DNA of 64,000 nt from an uncultured Paludibacter sp. (GTDB taxonomy: Bacteria; Bacteroidota; Bacteroidia; Bacteroidales; Paludibacteraceae). Location: contig CALFXE010000200.1 in the NCBI GenBank assembly GCA_937927845.1, forward strand, positions 62,001-126,000, given 5' to 3'. The position numbers and the translations under genes were made by a program. Positions 42,469-52,866 of this stretch are shown piece after piece. How positions within the stretch are numbered: position 1 is the first letter of the stretch; each line of letters opens with the position of its first letter. The notes below the pieces were generated by a model that saw only the letters and a program-made list of their open reading frames with translations, did not search any database and had not been told where the DNA came from.

Positions 42469-45400
42469 ATGGCTTACAATATATCAAAAAAACTTGCGGA
42501 TAATATCGCCGCAATCAGGATCGCTCTGTCCTGGGATGGTAAGAATCGTTTTGAGCAGAGCGATATCGAGCAGCTTTGTAAGTATGCCGGTTTCGGTGGT
42601 ATTAAAGCCATTTTGTATCCTCCAACTACAAAGGAGGAATGGAGGAGCCTTGGGGCGACCGGGAATGATTTGAAATACTTTGAGCTCATTTGTGAACTGC
42701 ATGAACTTTTAAAAGAGAACCTTAGTGAGCTTGCATACAAGGAAAACATAAAATCACTTAAAGAAAGTGTTTTAACGGCATTTTATACACCAGCAGTTGT
42801 ACCTGATATTCTCTATGCCGTTCTCAGGGAGAATTCAATTTCTCCCAAACGGCTCTATGAGCCTTCTGCTGGTTCCGGCGTATTTATTGACCGTGCTATA
42901 AAAGCATTTCCAGAGATGCAGAAGGTAACTGCTGTGGAGAAGGACATGTTAACGGGTAAAATCCTTTTGGCAATTAATGCAGCCAATGCGGTTCCTACTT
43001 CAACTCACATCTGTGGGTTTGAGGAAACAGAAAAAGATGATGAGGGAAGCTATGATCTTGTTGTGAGTAATATCCCCTTTGGGAACTTTCCTGTTTATGA
43101 TCCGGAATTAAAAGCTTTAGGGTTAACGGATCGTATTCACAATTACTTTTTTGCCAAAGGATTGGAGAAAGCTGCTGACGGAGGTGTTATTGCTTATATC
43201 ACAACAGATGCGTTTTTGAATACGCCCCTGAACGGGCAGGCCAGAAAGTATCTCTTTGATCGTGCAGACTTTGTAGCGCTTGCCATAATGCCGGATAATC
43301 TAATGAAGGATACAGGCAATACAGAAGCTCCCAATCATCTTCTGATTGTTCAAAAGAATAACAGCAAAGTAACGCTCTCAGAGATAGAGCAACGGTTGAT
43401 AGAATGCGATAAAAAAGAGAATGTATATGGTATGTTCTATCAGAACCGGTTTATTTCGGAGAATCTCACTCATATTACCGTTGGAGACCAAATATATGAA
43501 GGAACAAACCAGTATGGCAAAGCCCATAATGGTATTTGGCAAAGTGGAAGCATCGATGCCATAGCGGAGCGGCTAAATATAGTTCTAACGGATGGGATTG
43601 GAAAAAGACTGGATAAGCATCGATTTAAAAAAGCGATCGTTGTAGATCAGGAAGAAAAAAATCCATCAGAGAAGCTGGAAATTAACTATTTACCCATGCC
43701 CGAAAATTCAAAAGCCGAATTTATCGGGCAGTTGGGCCTCTTTGATGTCGTTCCGGCCGATAACATCAATCGTGCGGCAGCCTATATTAATGACCTTGAC
43801 CAAACTGTCGTCCAAAAACAATCGGCCAGAATGGTCGGTGTTATAAGAACAACGGATAACCCCGGCCATGAAGCAATAGTTCTGGTCACCGCTAAGGATG
43901 CCAAAAACCGCTATCTGTATAAATTATACTCCAATGTCAATGAGGTAAAGCATCTTTCGGCAAATTGGATGGTTTCGGGTCTGGTCAGTACTGAGATGCG
44001 GCAACTTTCGGTTTATTTGGAGGGGTATGACCATACATTCAAATATGAAGGGGACAGTACATTATCGGTCTTTTTTGCAAATTCTAAAAGTACACCAGAT
44101 TATTTTTCACCGATAAAACCTTTCTATACAGATGGAACATTGGTGAGTTATGGAGGAACTATTGGTATTCTGGAAAAGGTCGATCAGGATTACAATAGGG
44201 CAAGTTTCAGAAGCCTTAATCTTACAGACAGTAATGCTTTCTTTCAACACTACATTCTTCTAAGGGATAATTACTTCGGTTTGGCAGAACGGGAACTTTC
44301 CGGAGAAGATATAAACGAACGGTATCGCGGAAAAGTAAATGAAACCTATGATTTTTTTATAGCAAAGTACGGGCAGCTTAATAATCCGGCAAATCGCAAG
44401 TTAATCCTTGAAGACAGGGCATTGGGACACACAGTGCTTTCTTCCCTGGAGCGAAGAGATGGTGTACAATTTGTCAAATCAGATATCCTTACCCAGAGTA
44501 TCTTTAAGAAGCAGGAATTATTAAAGACGGAAGATCCGTTAGAAGCATTAGCCAGAAGCCTTAATGATCTGGGATATGTTGATATTGCATTTATAAGTTC
44601 CGCAATGGGCATCTCGGATGAAGAGTCTATTGCGGTTTTGGATGAGCGGATTTATCTGAACCCAAACGGAGACATTTGGGAAACAAGGGATAAATATCTG
44701 AGCGGTAATGTTCACCAAAAACTTTCCGATGTTAAAAAAGCATTGGAAGCTCAGTCGGAAAACGGGCAGTACAAGCGAAGCCTGGATGCCCTAGCAAAGA
44801 TCCAGCCGGAACGGATACCGTTCGACCTGCTGGATTTTAATCTTGGCGAAAGATGGATACCCGAATCGTATTATAACCAATTTGCTACTGAATTGTTTGA
44901 GGAAAAAACGAAGATACATTTTTTGCGATCATTAGATAGCTTCAAGGTTGAAGTAAGTCACAACACTAAGGTCGATAGTGAGTATGCAGTGTTTCCCAAG
45001 AGTGGAAGAACTATGTATGGTTACACCATTTTGGAACATGCCCTTGAAAATACGGCACCGTTTTTTACCTATGAAATAAAAATGAATGATGGGGCAACAA
45101 TACGTCAGCCAGATAATGATGCTATACAATTGGCGCATCAAAAGATTGAGCTCATTCGAAACAATTTTGTCAATTGGCTAACGGAACTGGGCAATGACCA
45201 GAAGAAAGAGCTGGAAGATATTTATAACAACACCTATAATTGCTTTGTCTTGCGGGAATATGATGGAAGCCATCTTAGTTTTCCAGGGTTGGACAGAAAA
45301 GCATTGGGTATCGAAGACTTGTACAGCTCACAAAAAAATGCTGCCTGGCGAATTATTCAGAATCGTGGTGGGTTGATTGACCATGAGGTAGGACTTGGTA

Positions 45401-47988
45401 AAACACTTACCATGATTGTGGCCGGACAGGAAATGAAACGGCTTGGCGTTGTGCAAAAGCCTGTTATTACTGCTTTGAAAGCAAATATTGGTGATATAGC
45501 GGAAACATTTAAAAAGGCCTACCCAAGTGCGAGGGTTTTGTATCCTAGTGATCGTGATTTTGAACCTAAGAATCGCTTAAGGTTGTTCCATGAAATCAAG
45601 AACAACAATTGGGACTGTATCATAATGACACATGACCAATTTGGAAAGATACCCCAAAGTCCGGAAATCCAACAGAGCATACTTGCAAAAGAATTGGACA
45701 ACATTGAGTTAGATCTTGAAACGGTAAGGAATATTGGGGGCGATATTTCAAAAAAGATGTTGAAAGGTTTGGAAATCAGAAAGAAAAACCAAGACATTAA
45801 GTTGAAAGAGGTCCAGGAAAGTATTCAAAGCAGGAAAGATGAGGGAATAGATTTAAAAACGATGGGTGTTGACCATCTCTTTGTTGATGAAAGTCATAAG
45901 TTCAAGAACCTCACCTTTACCAGTCGGCACAATCGGGTCGCAGGAATCGGAAACATGGAGGGAAGCCAGAAGGCGCTGAACATGCTGTTCTCCGTCAGAC
46001 AGTTTCAAGAGTTGTACGATGCAGACTTGTGTGCAACATTCCTTTCCGGTACTCCAATTTCGAATAGTCTAACGGAAATGTACCTCATTTTTAAATACCT
46101 ACGGCCAAAGGAAATGAAAAGATTGGGGATTGAAAATTTTGATGCTTGGGCAGCAGTATATGCAAAGAAAACTACAGATTTTGAATTTAATGTTACCAAT
46201 GAGATCGTAGCCAAGGATAGGTTTAGACATTTTATAAAAGTTCCAGAATTGGCTATGTTCTATAACGAAATTACGGATTACAAAACGGCTAAACATATCA
46301 ATCTTGACAAACCGGAGATTGATGAGATACTGGTTAACATCAAACCAACATCGGAACAGGCAGATTTTATTCAGAACTTAATGGAGTTTGCTTCTACTGG
46401 TGATGCCACATTGCTTGGAAGGCAAGAGCTATCAGACTCCGAAGACCAGGCCAGAATGCTCATTGCAACTAACTATGCAAAAAAAATGGCTGTGGATATG
46501 CGGTTGATTGATGAGGAAATTTATGGCGATCATCCGAACAATAAAATCAATACAGCAGCGCGGAATATTAGTGAGATCTATTGGGAAAGTATTAAACATA
46601 GGGGTACTCAAATAGTATTTTGTGATGTAGGAACCCCAAAGCCAGGACGATTTAACGTGTATGATGAACTAAAAGGGAAACTGGCACAAGACTTTGACAT
46701 CCCTGCCCATGAAATAACCTTTATTCATGATTCGGCATGGGATGGTTCTAAAAAGAAGAACCTCTTTAAAAAAATGAATGACGGAGAGATTCGCATTCTT
46801 GTTGGGAGTACAGAAAAAGCAGGAACTGGTCTTAATGTTCAAAAGCGTATGGTGGCTATGCATCATCTGGACATTCCCTGGAAGCCATCGGAACTTGACC
46901 AAAGGAACGGTCGTGGGGCAAGGCAGGGAAATGTTATAGCCAAAGAATGTTACGATAACAAGGTTAAGAATTTTATTTATGCCGTTGAACAAAGTCTTGA
47001 TAATTATAAGTTCAATTTGCTGAAAAACAAGCAGACTTTTATTTCACAGATGAAGAATTGTGAGCTGAACGTGAGAACAATTGATGAAGGTTCGATGGAT
47101 GAACAGAGCGGCATGAATTTTTCAGAATATATAGCCATTTTGTCGGGTGATACCTCGTTATTGGAAAAAAGCAGACTCGAAAAGAAAGTCACTGTTCTGG
47201 AGGGCTTGAGAAGTTCTCACTTTCGCGAGTTGAACCGGTACAAGGCTAGTTTGGAGGAAAGAAAAAAAGGACAGGCAAATGATACAGTCACATATAATAA
47301 ACTTGCAGAAGATCTTGTCAATTACCATAAATACCTACAGTTTGAAAAAGATGGAACAAAGGCCAATCCTGTGAATTTAATTGGCTGTAAATCTGATGAT
47401 CCAGAAAAAACAGGTGCGCATATTATCGATATGTACAAAAATTGGAAACCTAAAACTGGTGATCCTGATGTTCAAAAAATAGGTTCGTTATATGGATTTG
47501 ATTTGTATGTCCGTAGGCAGGAAAATTTCTTTACCGATAAAATTGGAAGTGCATATACTATTAATTTTTTTGCTCAACGGGGAAGTGACGGAATAAAGTA
47601 TACCTATAATCAGGGGCATCCAAATATTGATAACCACAAAATTGCAGCGAGACATTTCCTGAATGCAATTGACAGGATTGATAGTCTTGTTTCAAAATAT
47701 GGACGGGAATTAAAAAATTACACACAGGAAATTCCAAAACTTGAGCAGCTTTGCGCGCGCTCATTTTTACATGATAAGGAGTTGCAAACCCTTAAAAATG
47801 AATTAAGTAATCTGGAAAGGGAAATTTCAATAAATATAAACCAAAAGCGTCTGCTTGCAAATGGTACGGTTGAGGATGCCCCTATTATTGAAATGGTAGT
47901 CAGTGATTCGGAACTATCCGAAAAAGCAGATGTAATGGATTTGGTTTCCACAAAACAGCAACGGAGAGGGCAACGTATAAAATTTTAA
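42469..47988 (+). CDS. Giant N6-adenine methyltransferase plus SNF2-type helicase (about 1840 aa)
   Basis: The ATG at 42469, preceded by TTGGAG, is preferred over an in-frame TTG at 42463. The N-terminal third holds an adenine methyltransferase: motif I YEPSAGSGVF at about residue 131-140 and motif IV SNIPFG at about 200-205 (NIPF in place of the usual NPPY/F). The central and C-terminal parts form an SNF2-type helicase: DHEVGLGKTLTMIVAG (Walker A, about 975), HLFVDESHKFKNL, then TEKAGTGLNVQKRMVAMHHL and QRNGRGARQGN. The family is standard in Bacteroidetes ICEs and probably protects or remodels transferred DNA. Confidence 0.88.
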   Translation: MAYNISKKLADNIAAIRIALSWDGKNRFEQSDIEQLCKYAGFGGIKAILYPPTTKEEWRSLGATGNDLKYFELICELHELLKENLSELAYKENIKSLKESVLTAFYTPAVVPDILYAVLRENSISPKRLYEPSAGSGVFIDRAIKAFPEMQKVTAVEKDMLTGKILLAINAANAVPTSTHICGFEETEKDDEGSYDLVVSNIPFGNFPVYDPELKALGLTDRIHNYFFAKGLEKAADGGVIAYITTDAFLNTPLNGQARKYLFDRADFVALAIMPDNLMKDTGNTEAPNHLLIVQKNNSKVTLSEIEQRLIECDKKENVYGMFYQNRFISENLTHITVGDQIYEGTNQYGKAHNGIWQSGSIDAIAERLNIVLTDGIGKRLDKHRFKKAIVVDQEEKNPSEKLEINYLPMPENSKAEFIGQLGLFDVVPADNINRAAAYINDLDQTVVQKQSARMVGVIRTTDNPGHEAIVLVTAKDAKNRYLYKLYSNVNEVKHLSANWMVSGLVSTEMRQLSVYLEGYDHTFKYEGDSTLSVFFANSKSTPDYFSPIKPFYTDGTLVSYGGTIGILEKVDQDYNRASFRSLNLTDSNAFFQHYILLRDNYFGLAERELSGEDINERYRGKVNETYDFFIAKYGQLNNPANRKLILEDRALGHTVLSSLERRDGVQFVKSDILTQSIFKKQELLKTEDPLEALARSLNDLGYVDIAFISSAMGISDEESIAVLDERIYLNPNGDIWETRDKYLSGNVHQKLSDVKKALEAQSENGQYKRSLDALAKIQPERIPFDLLDFNLGERWIPESYYNQFATELFEEKTKIHFLRSLDSFKVEVSHNTKVDSEYAVFPKSGRTMYGYTILEHALENTAPFFTYEIKMNDGATIRQPDNDAIQLAHQKIELIRNNFVNWLTELGNDQKKELEDIYNNTYNCFVLREYDGSHLSFPGLDRKALGIEDLYSSQKNAAWRIIQNRGGLIDHEVGLGKTLTMIVAGQEMKRLGVVQKPVITALKANIGDIAETFKKAYPSARVLYPSDRDFEPKNRLRLFHEIKNNNWDCIIMTHDQFGKIPQSPEIQQSILAKELDNIELDLETVRNIGGDISKKMLKGLEIRKKNQDIKLKEVQESIQSRKDEGIDLKTMGVDHLFVDESHKFKNLTFTSRHNRVAGIGNMEGSQKALNMLFSVRQFQELYDADLCATFLSGTPISNSLTEMYLIFKYLRPKEMKRLGIENFDAWAAVYAKKTTDFEFNVTNEIVAKDRFRHFIKVPELAMFYNEITDYKTAKHINLDKPEIDEILVNIKPTSEQADFIQNLMEFASTGDATLLGRQELSDSEDQARMLIATNYAKKMAVDMRLIDEEIYGDHPNNKINTAARNISEIYWESIKHRGTQIVFCDVGTPKPGRFNVYDELKGKLAQDFDIPAHEITFIHDSAWDGSKKKNLFKKMNDGEIRILVGSTEKAGTGLNVQKRMVAMHHLDIPWKPSELDQRNGRGARQGNVIAKECYDNKVKNFIYAVEQSLDNYKFNLLKNKQTFISQMKNCELNVRTIDEGSMDEQSGMNFSEYIAILSGDTSLLEKSRLEKKVTVLEGLRSSHFRELNRYKASLEERKKGQANDTVTYNKLAEDLVNYHKYLQFEKDGTKANPVNLIGCKSDDPEKTGAHIIDMYKNWKPKTGDPDVQKIGSLYGFDLYVRRQENFFTDKIGSAYTINFFAQRGSDGIKYTYNQGHPNIDNHKIAARHFLNAIDRIDSLVSKYGRELKNYTQEIPKLEQLCARSFLHDKELQTLKNELSNLEREISININQKRLLANGTVEDAPIIEMVVSDSELSEKADVMDLVSTKQQRRGQRIKF

Positions 47989-47998
47989 AACATTCACA

Positions 47999-48313
47999 AT
48001 GGCAAATAGCGTTTACAAAATTAATAAGGGTATTAACCAGTCAATAGAATTTAAAGGTTTGAAGGCGCAATACATCTGGTACCTGGGCGCGGGCGTGGTA
48101 GGATTGCTGATTGTGTATTCAGTTATGTATATCATAGGTCTGCCAACACTGGTTTGCCTTGGTGTAATTGGTATATCCGGAACCTTAGTGTTTATGAAAG
48201 TATACCGCATGAGTAACATGTATGGGGAATATGGGCTGATGAAAGAACTTGCCAGAAGGCAAATCCCTAAAAACATTAAATGCAATAGCAGGAAGGTTTA
48301 CCGTGGTTTTTGA
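47999..48313 (+). CDS. traF: TraF (DUF4133) conjugation membrane protein
   Basis: The 104-residue protein begins MANSVYKINKGINQSIEFKG. Two membrane helices follow (IWYLGAGVVGLLIVYSVMYI and VCLGVIGISGTLVFMKVY) and the ending is MKELARRQIPKNIKC. This is the DUF4133/TraF family, VirB3-like and normally encoded just upstream of the traG ATPase. Here two small genes are inserted between traF and traG. Confidence 0.9.
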   Translation: MANSVYKINKGINQSIEFKGLKAQYIWYLGAGVVGLLIVYSVMYIIGLPTLVCLGVIGISGTLVFMKVYRMSNMYGEYGLMKELARRQIPKNIKCNSRKVYRGF

Positions 48314-48324
48314 AGGGAGGTGAT

Positions 48325-48837
48325 GTGGAAGATGAAGAATCAAAGAATGAACTGCTCAGGCTCAGGCAAAAAGGTGTATTGCCAGAACTTGAAATTGCCG
48401 GGCAGGTTTATGAGGTTGACTGGTGTAATCGTTTGCTAAGGGCTTTAGATAATCCGGAGGTGGAACCGATTTCTTTCTCCGAACAAGGAGGGAATTTTTA
48501 CGGGGATTATTATTATCTGCCCTATGATTTTAAGGAAAAAAAAATAGTTGACCTTGATTTTGATGCGACAACCTTACCAGAAAATGTGGTTATCGTAAAG
48601 TTTCCGGGAGGATTGAAGCTTGATCCTTTTGCTGTAGCCAGGGAAAATGGATTGAACCAAAGGAAATTTGTCGAAAATAATCCAATTTCAAAAAGAATAA
48701 TAGCGGAAGTAATACCACTGAATCAGACCGCATTGGTAAGGTTTGTTGAGTTAAACAAACAAAAGCAAATACCGCAAATAGCAAAAAAGTCCTCTGCGAG
48801 CATAAAAAACAGAAAAGGGAATGGTTTAAGTAAATAG
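48325..48837 (+). CDS. ICE protein of unknown function, single-domain form (about 170 aa)
   Basis: The start is set at the GTG at 48325 because a GGGAGG sequence lies at 48315-48320, just upstream; an in-frame TTG at 48310 overlaps the traF stop. The domain reads LPELEIAGQVYEVDWCNRLL, then YYLPYDFKEKKIVDLD, then KLDPFAVARENGLNQRKFVE. It is homologous to both halves of the next gene, so the two genes encode three copies of one domain. It is a conserved Bacteroidetes ICE protein without known function. Confidence 0.7.
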   Translation: MEDEESKNELLRLRQKGVLPELEIAGQVYEVDWCNRLLRALDNPEVEPISFSEQGGNFYGDYYYLPYDFKEKKIVDLDFDATTLPENVVIVKFPGGLKLDPFAVARENGLNQRKFVENNPISKRIIAEVIPLNQTALVRFVELNKQKQIPQIAKKSSASIKNRKGNGLSK

Positions 48838-48840
48838 GAG

Positions 48841-49653
48841 ATGAAAAGGGAACTACCAATATTTAACATCAACGGTACAGAGTTCATTGTTGATGTTGAG
48901 AACTTACAATTGAGGGAAAAAAATAACGACAATAATGTTATTTCATTCTTAGCAATGAACGAAATGAACCGGGGGTATCAATTTATCTACAATACGATCG
49001 GTAATAACATGTCCATCTTTGCAGGTACTGACCAGTATAATGTCATTGTCAATGTGCCCGAACTGGTTGATCTTGATCCTGTTGGTATGGCACAAAAGTA
49101 TGGCTGTAAACTTGAAGAGGTGAAGTCAAAAACAGATTTTGATCTTATGGTTGACCAGAAGGCATTGAACCGCCGGATGTCAGGAATATTGCCTACGATA
49201 AATATTGAGGGTGATCTGTTTTATGTTGATGTGGCTAAGGATTGCCTCCGGCCTGCGGATGATTTCATCTCCAATGGAATTAGCTTTACCGAAATTGAAG
49301 AGCGCTTTGATGAGGAAAGGAATGCTTATGTAATTCCCTATGACAAGCAAAAAAAAGAGTATCAGAAACTTGATTACGAGAATATAACAGCAATCCCAAA
49401 AGATTTAGTGGTTGTTGCTTTTCCTGCAGAGTATGATTTAGATCCGATTGGCTTCAATCGTAAATACCGCCAAAGGGAGTTCCAAACTCTGAAAGAAGTC
49501 AATGTACGTTCGCATTTCAAGGCTGATGTAGTATCCTGGGAAGAATTTGGAATGGTAAGGCTTATCGAGGAAAATCTGAAGAAGCAAAAACCGGTTAATG
49601 AAAAGATGGATGACAAGGCAGATAAAAAGCAACGGAGAAGCCGCAGGCTATGA
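48841..49653 (+). CDS. ICE protein with two copies of the same domain as its neighbour (270 aa)
   Basis: The N-terminal half (LPIFNINGTEFIVDVENLQL, VPELVDLDPVGMAQKYGCKL) and C-terminal half (LPTINIEGDLFYVDVAKDCL, YVIPYDKQKKEYQKLDYENI, YDLDPIGFNRKYRQREFQTL) share the domain pattern of the 48325 gene: a short strand, an acidic patch, and (V/L)DLDP(V/I/F)(G/A)(M/F). The tail is Lys/Arg-rich. It starts 4 bases after the previous stop. The duplication appears to be ancient. The function is unknown. Confidence 0.7.
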   Translation: MKRELPIFNINGTEFIVDVENLQLREKNNDNNVISFLAMNEMNRGYQFIYNTIGNNMSIFAGTDQYNVIVNVPELVDLDPVGMAQKYGCKLEEVKSKTDFDLMVDQKALNRRMSGILPTINIEGDLFYVDVAKDCLRPADDFISNGISFTEIEERFDEERNAYVIPYDKQKKEYQKLDYENITAIPKDLVVVAFPAEYDLDPIGFNRKYRQREFQTLKEVNVRSHFKADVVSWEEFGMVRLIEENLKKQKPVNEKMDDKADKKQRRSRRL

Positions 49654-49692
49654 GTTAGAAAGCTAAAGGAAAACAGTTAAAGCAATAATGAG

Positions 49693-52170
49693 ATGGATAC
49701 ATGGATGAATGAATTGATGCCTGTTATGGGAGTGGAACACGATTGTATCCTGTCCAAACAAGGCGATATAACCGTAGCTTTTAAAGTCGAGTTGCCGGAG
49801 ATTTTCACCCTATCGGACAACGAATATGAAACCTTTCACCAGAATTGGATAAAAGCAATAAAGATATTGCCAAAATTTACCGTCTTGCAAAAGCAAGATT
49901 GGTTTATCGACAGCAAATACAAGGCAGACTTTACCAAAGACGATACCAGTTTCCTGTCAAGGTCAAGTGAGCGTTTTTTCAACGAACGTCCTTTTTTAGA
50001 CCATAGCTGCTATATCTACCTGACCAGGAAACCGGCAGGACGAAAAGCAGGCAGTTCGTTATTTTCGAATTTAATCAGAAAAAGTATCGTCCCTGAAGAA
50101 ACGCTGAATGCGGGAATACTTCAAGATTTCCTTGATTCCTGTGGGCAATTTAAGCATATACTGGAAGAGTGCGGCTTTATCTCTTTAAAAAGGTTAAAGC
50201 AAAATGAATTGCGGAGCAGCCGCCGCCAGATGGGAATTGTGGAACGGTATTGCAATCTGGCTGAAAAACAGGACTCGTTTCTAATCAAGGATATTGATTT
50301 TAGTGACGGCATTAAAGTAGGCGATCAGTATGCACAGTTATACACGCTTGGTGATGCTGCGAACTTGCCAGCACTTTGCGGTAGCCGCATAAACTATGAC
50401 AGATACTCTACTGATAAAACAAAATTCAGCATTGGATTTGCCAGTACTCTAGGGCAATTACTTTCTTGCAATCACATTTACAGCCAGTATATTTTTATCG
50501 ATGACGGGCAAAAGACGATTCAAAAATTGGAGAGTAAACGGTTGCGGCTGCAATCGCTATCCGCTTATAGCAGGGAGAATACCATAGCCAGGGACGCAAC
50601 TAATGATTTCTTGAATGAGGCTATCAGTCAGCAGCGCCTACCGGTAAAAGCACATTTCAATGTCTTGGTCTGGACGGATGAAAGGGAAAAGTTAAAGGAT
50701 TTAAAGAACATGGTCTCCTCTGCTCTTGCTCAAATGGATGCTGTAGCCAAACAGGAAACAGTAGGTGCTGCGCAAATATTTTGGGCAGGAATTCCGGGCA
50801 ATAGTGCCGATTTTCCGATGAATGATACCTTCGACACGTTTGCCGAACAGGCAACGTGCTTTTTGAATCTTGAAACCGGGTACCGCAGTTCATTAAGTCC
50901 GATGGGTATCCGTCTTGGCGACAGACTTACCGGTAAGCCGGTACACGTCGATATTTCTGATGAGCCTATGCAAATGGGTATATGCACCAATCGGAATAAG
51001 TTTATTTTGGGGCCAAGCGGTTCCGGGAAAAGTTTTTTCACCAACCACATGGTACGCAGCTACTACGAGCAAGGCACGCATGTCGTTCTTGTTGATGTAG
51101 GTCATAGCTATAAGGGACTTTGTGATATGGTAAAGGGCTACTACTTCACATACAGCGAAGAAAATCCAATCCGGTTTAATCCCTTTTACATTGGCGAAGG
51201 TGATAATCTGGATACCGAAAAGAAAGAGAGCATTAAAACGTTGCTCCTTGCGCTCTGGAAGAAAGACGATGAGCAGTTTAAGCGGTCTGAGTATGTTGCT
51301 ATGTCCAATGCGATAGGTGGTTATTACCATTTTTTGGATAGTAGTAACCCGGATGTGTTTCCATGCTTTAATACATTTTATGAATTTTTAAGGGATCAGT
51401 ATGTTGCGGTTCTAACTGGCGACAAGGTAAAGGAAAAGGATTTTGACATTGATAATTTTCTATATGTACTGCGCCCTTATTATAAAGGTGGTGAGTTTGA
51501 TTATCTGCTTAATGCAACCGAGAACCTTGATCTTTTACAGGAACGGTTTATTGTTTTCGAACTGGACAATATAAAAGATCACCCTATTTTGTTTCCGGTC
51601 GTTACCATCATTATAATGGAAGTATTCATCAATAAAATGAGGAAAATGAAAGGACTTCGTAAGATGATATTAATTGAAGAAGCTTGGAAAGCCTTGATGA
51701 AAGAGGGATTTGCTGAGTACATCAAGTATCTTTTTAAAACAGTCCGGAAATTCTTTGGCGAAGCAATAGTGGTGACACAGGAAGTAGAGGATATTATCTC
51801 CTCACCGGTAGTAAAACAAGCCATCATCAATAATAGCGACTGTAAAATTTTGCTTGATCAAAGCAAATACCAGAATAAGTTTGACCAGATACAGGAACTT
51901 CTTGGACTGACCGAAAAGGAAAAGGCTCTGGTATTATCGGTTAACAAAGCCAATGATCCCACTAAAAAATACAAGGAAGTATTCATTTCTCTTGGCGGTG
52001 TATTATCCAAAGTATATCGGACGGAAGTATCTGTTGAAGAATACCTCGCTTACACCACTGAACAAAGTGAAAAGGTAAGATTGATGAAGCATGCGGATCA
52101 ATTCGGAGGGGACATTCTAAAGGGTATACGTGCAATGGCGGAAGAAATTCGATTAAGTAAACTTAAATAA
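49693..52170 (+). CDS. traG: TraG, VirB4-type conjugation ATPase
   Basis: The 825-residue cytoplasmic ATPase powers the type IV secretion channel. Walker A GPSGSGKSFF lies at about residue 439-448 and Walker B MILIEEAWKAL at about 657-667. Downstream come KFFGEAIVVTQEVEDIISSP and LLDQSKYQN, the usual sensor segments. The N-terminal 300 residues have the TraG-type extended domain (MDTWMNELMPVMGVEHDCIL). Its size is normal for Bacteroidetes TraG. It follows 40 bases after the preceding gene and is 8 bases from the first TraI-like gene. Confidence 0.93.
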   Translation: MDTWMNELMPVMGVEHDCILSKQGDITVAFKVELPEIFTLSDNEYETFHQNWIKAIKILPKFTVLQKQDWFIDSKYKADFTKDDTSFLSRSSERFFNERPFLDHSCYIYLTRKPAGRKAGSSLFSNLIRKSIVPEETLNAGILQDFLDSCGQFKHILEECGFISLKRLKQNELRSSRRQMGIVERYCNLAEKQDSFLIKDIDFSDGIKVGDQYAQLYTLGDAANLPALCGSRINYDRYSTDKTKFSIGFASTLGQLLSCNHIYSQYIFIDDGQKTIQKLESKRLRLQSLSAYSRENTIARDATNDFLNEAISQQRLPVKAHFNVLVWTDEREKLKDLKNMVSSALAQMDAVAKQETVGAAQIFWAGIPGNSADFPMNDTFDTFAEQATCFLNLETGYRSSLSPMGIRLGDRLTGKPVHVDISDEPMQMGICTNRNKFILGPSGSGKSFFTNHMVRSYYEQGTHVVLVDVGHSYKGLCDMVKGYYFTYSEENPIRFNPFYIGEGDNLDTEKKESIKTLLLALWKKDDEQFKRSEYVAMSNAIGGYYHFLDSSNPDVFPCFNTFYEFLRDQYVAVLTGDKVKEKDFDIDNFLYVLRPYYKGGEFDYLLNATENLDLLQERFIVFELDNIKDHPILFPVVTIIIMEVFINKMRKMKGLRKMILIEEAWKALMKEGFAEYIKYLFKTVRKFFGEAIVVTQEVEDIISSPVVKQAIINNSDCKILLDQSKYQNKFDQIQELLGLTEKEKALVLSVNKANDPTKKYKEVFISLGGVLSKVYRTEVSVEEYLAYTTEQSEKVRLMKHADQFGGDILKGIRAMAEEIRLSKLK

Positions 52171-52177
52171 CTGAAAA

Positions 52178-52855
52178 ATGAAAAGGTATATTAAAATAAT
52201 GGTAATCAGTATCATGATCGCCACCACGGTACTGCCCGTTCAGCGGGTACATGCAGCCGGGATATTCGGACTATTCGGGGCTGCGGTGGCGAAGGCTATT
52301 AAGGCTATTGATTTAAAAATCCAACGGGAGCAAAACAAAGTGATCTGGCTTCAAAATGCACAAAAAGCAGTTGAGAATGCACTCTCAAAATTAAAACTAA
52401 AGGAAATTGCCGAATGGACGGAAAAACAAAAAGAGCAGTACCAAAAGTACTACGAAGAATTACACAAGGTTAAGAGCATTATCAGCTATTACCAGCGCAT
52501 CCGGGAGATCACGCAAAAGCAGTTAAGAATGGTACAGGAATACAATCGTGTTTGGGGTCAGCTCAATCAGGATGATAATTTCACAGCAAAAGAAATCAAT
52601 TATATGGGGCAGGTCTACTCCGGTATTTTGGAAGAGAGCTTAAAGAACCTGAATCAGATCACTATGGTGGTTCAGTCGTTTACCGCTACAATGAGCGATG
52701 CAAAGCGATTGGAGATTATCAATGCCGCTGCCGACAGGATAGAGGAAAACTATAATGATCTGCGGGCTTTCAATCAGCAGAATGCCATTTTGAGCATTCA
52801 ACGCACTACGACACTGGCGGAAAAAGATCATCTTAAAAAGCTATATGGGCTATAA
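52178..52855 (+). CDS. traI: TraI-like (TerB-annotated) conjugation protein, copy 1
   Basis: A signal peptide (MVISIMIATTVLPVQRVHA) precedes a helical mature protein: QREQNKVIWLQNAQKAVENA, IREITQKQLRMVQEYNRVW, NFTAKEINYMGQVYSGILEE. It ends in an AILSIQRTTTLAEKDHLKKL segment. This matches the periplasmic TraI family of Bacteroidetes T4SS. Two further related copies follow at 53297 and 53949, so the element carries three. Confidence 0.8.
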   Translation: MKRYIKIMVISIMIATTVLPVQRVHAAGIFGLFGAAVAKAIKAIDLKIQREQNKVIWLQNAQKAVENALSKLKLKEIAEWTEKQKEQYQKYYEELHKVKSIISYYQRIREITQKQLRMVQEYNRVWGQLNQDDNFTAKEINYMGQVYSGILEESLKNLNQITMVVQSFTATMSDAKRLEIINAAADRIEENYNDLRAFNQQNAILSIQRTTTLAEKDHLKKLYGL

Positions 52856-52866
52856 ATCCGAAAAGT

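Noticed and set aside
45519..45797. Minus-strand frames inside the giant methyltransferase-helicase gene
   Set aside because: Several exist along the gene; all are antisense shadows of a well-conserved protein.
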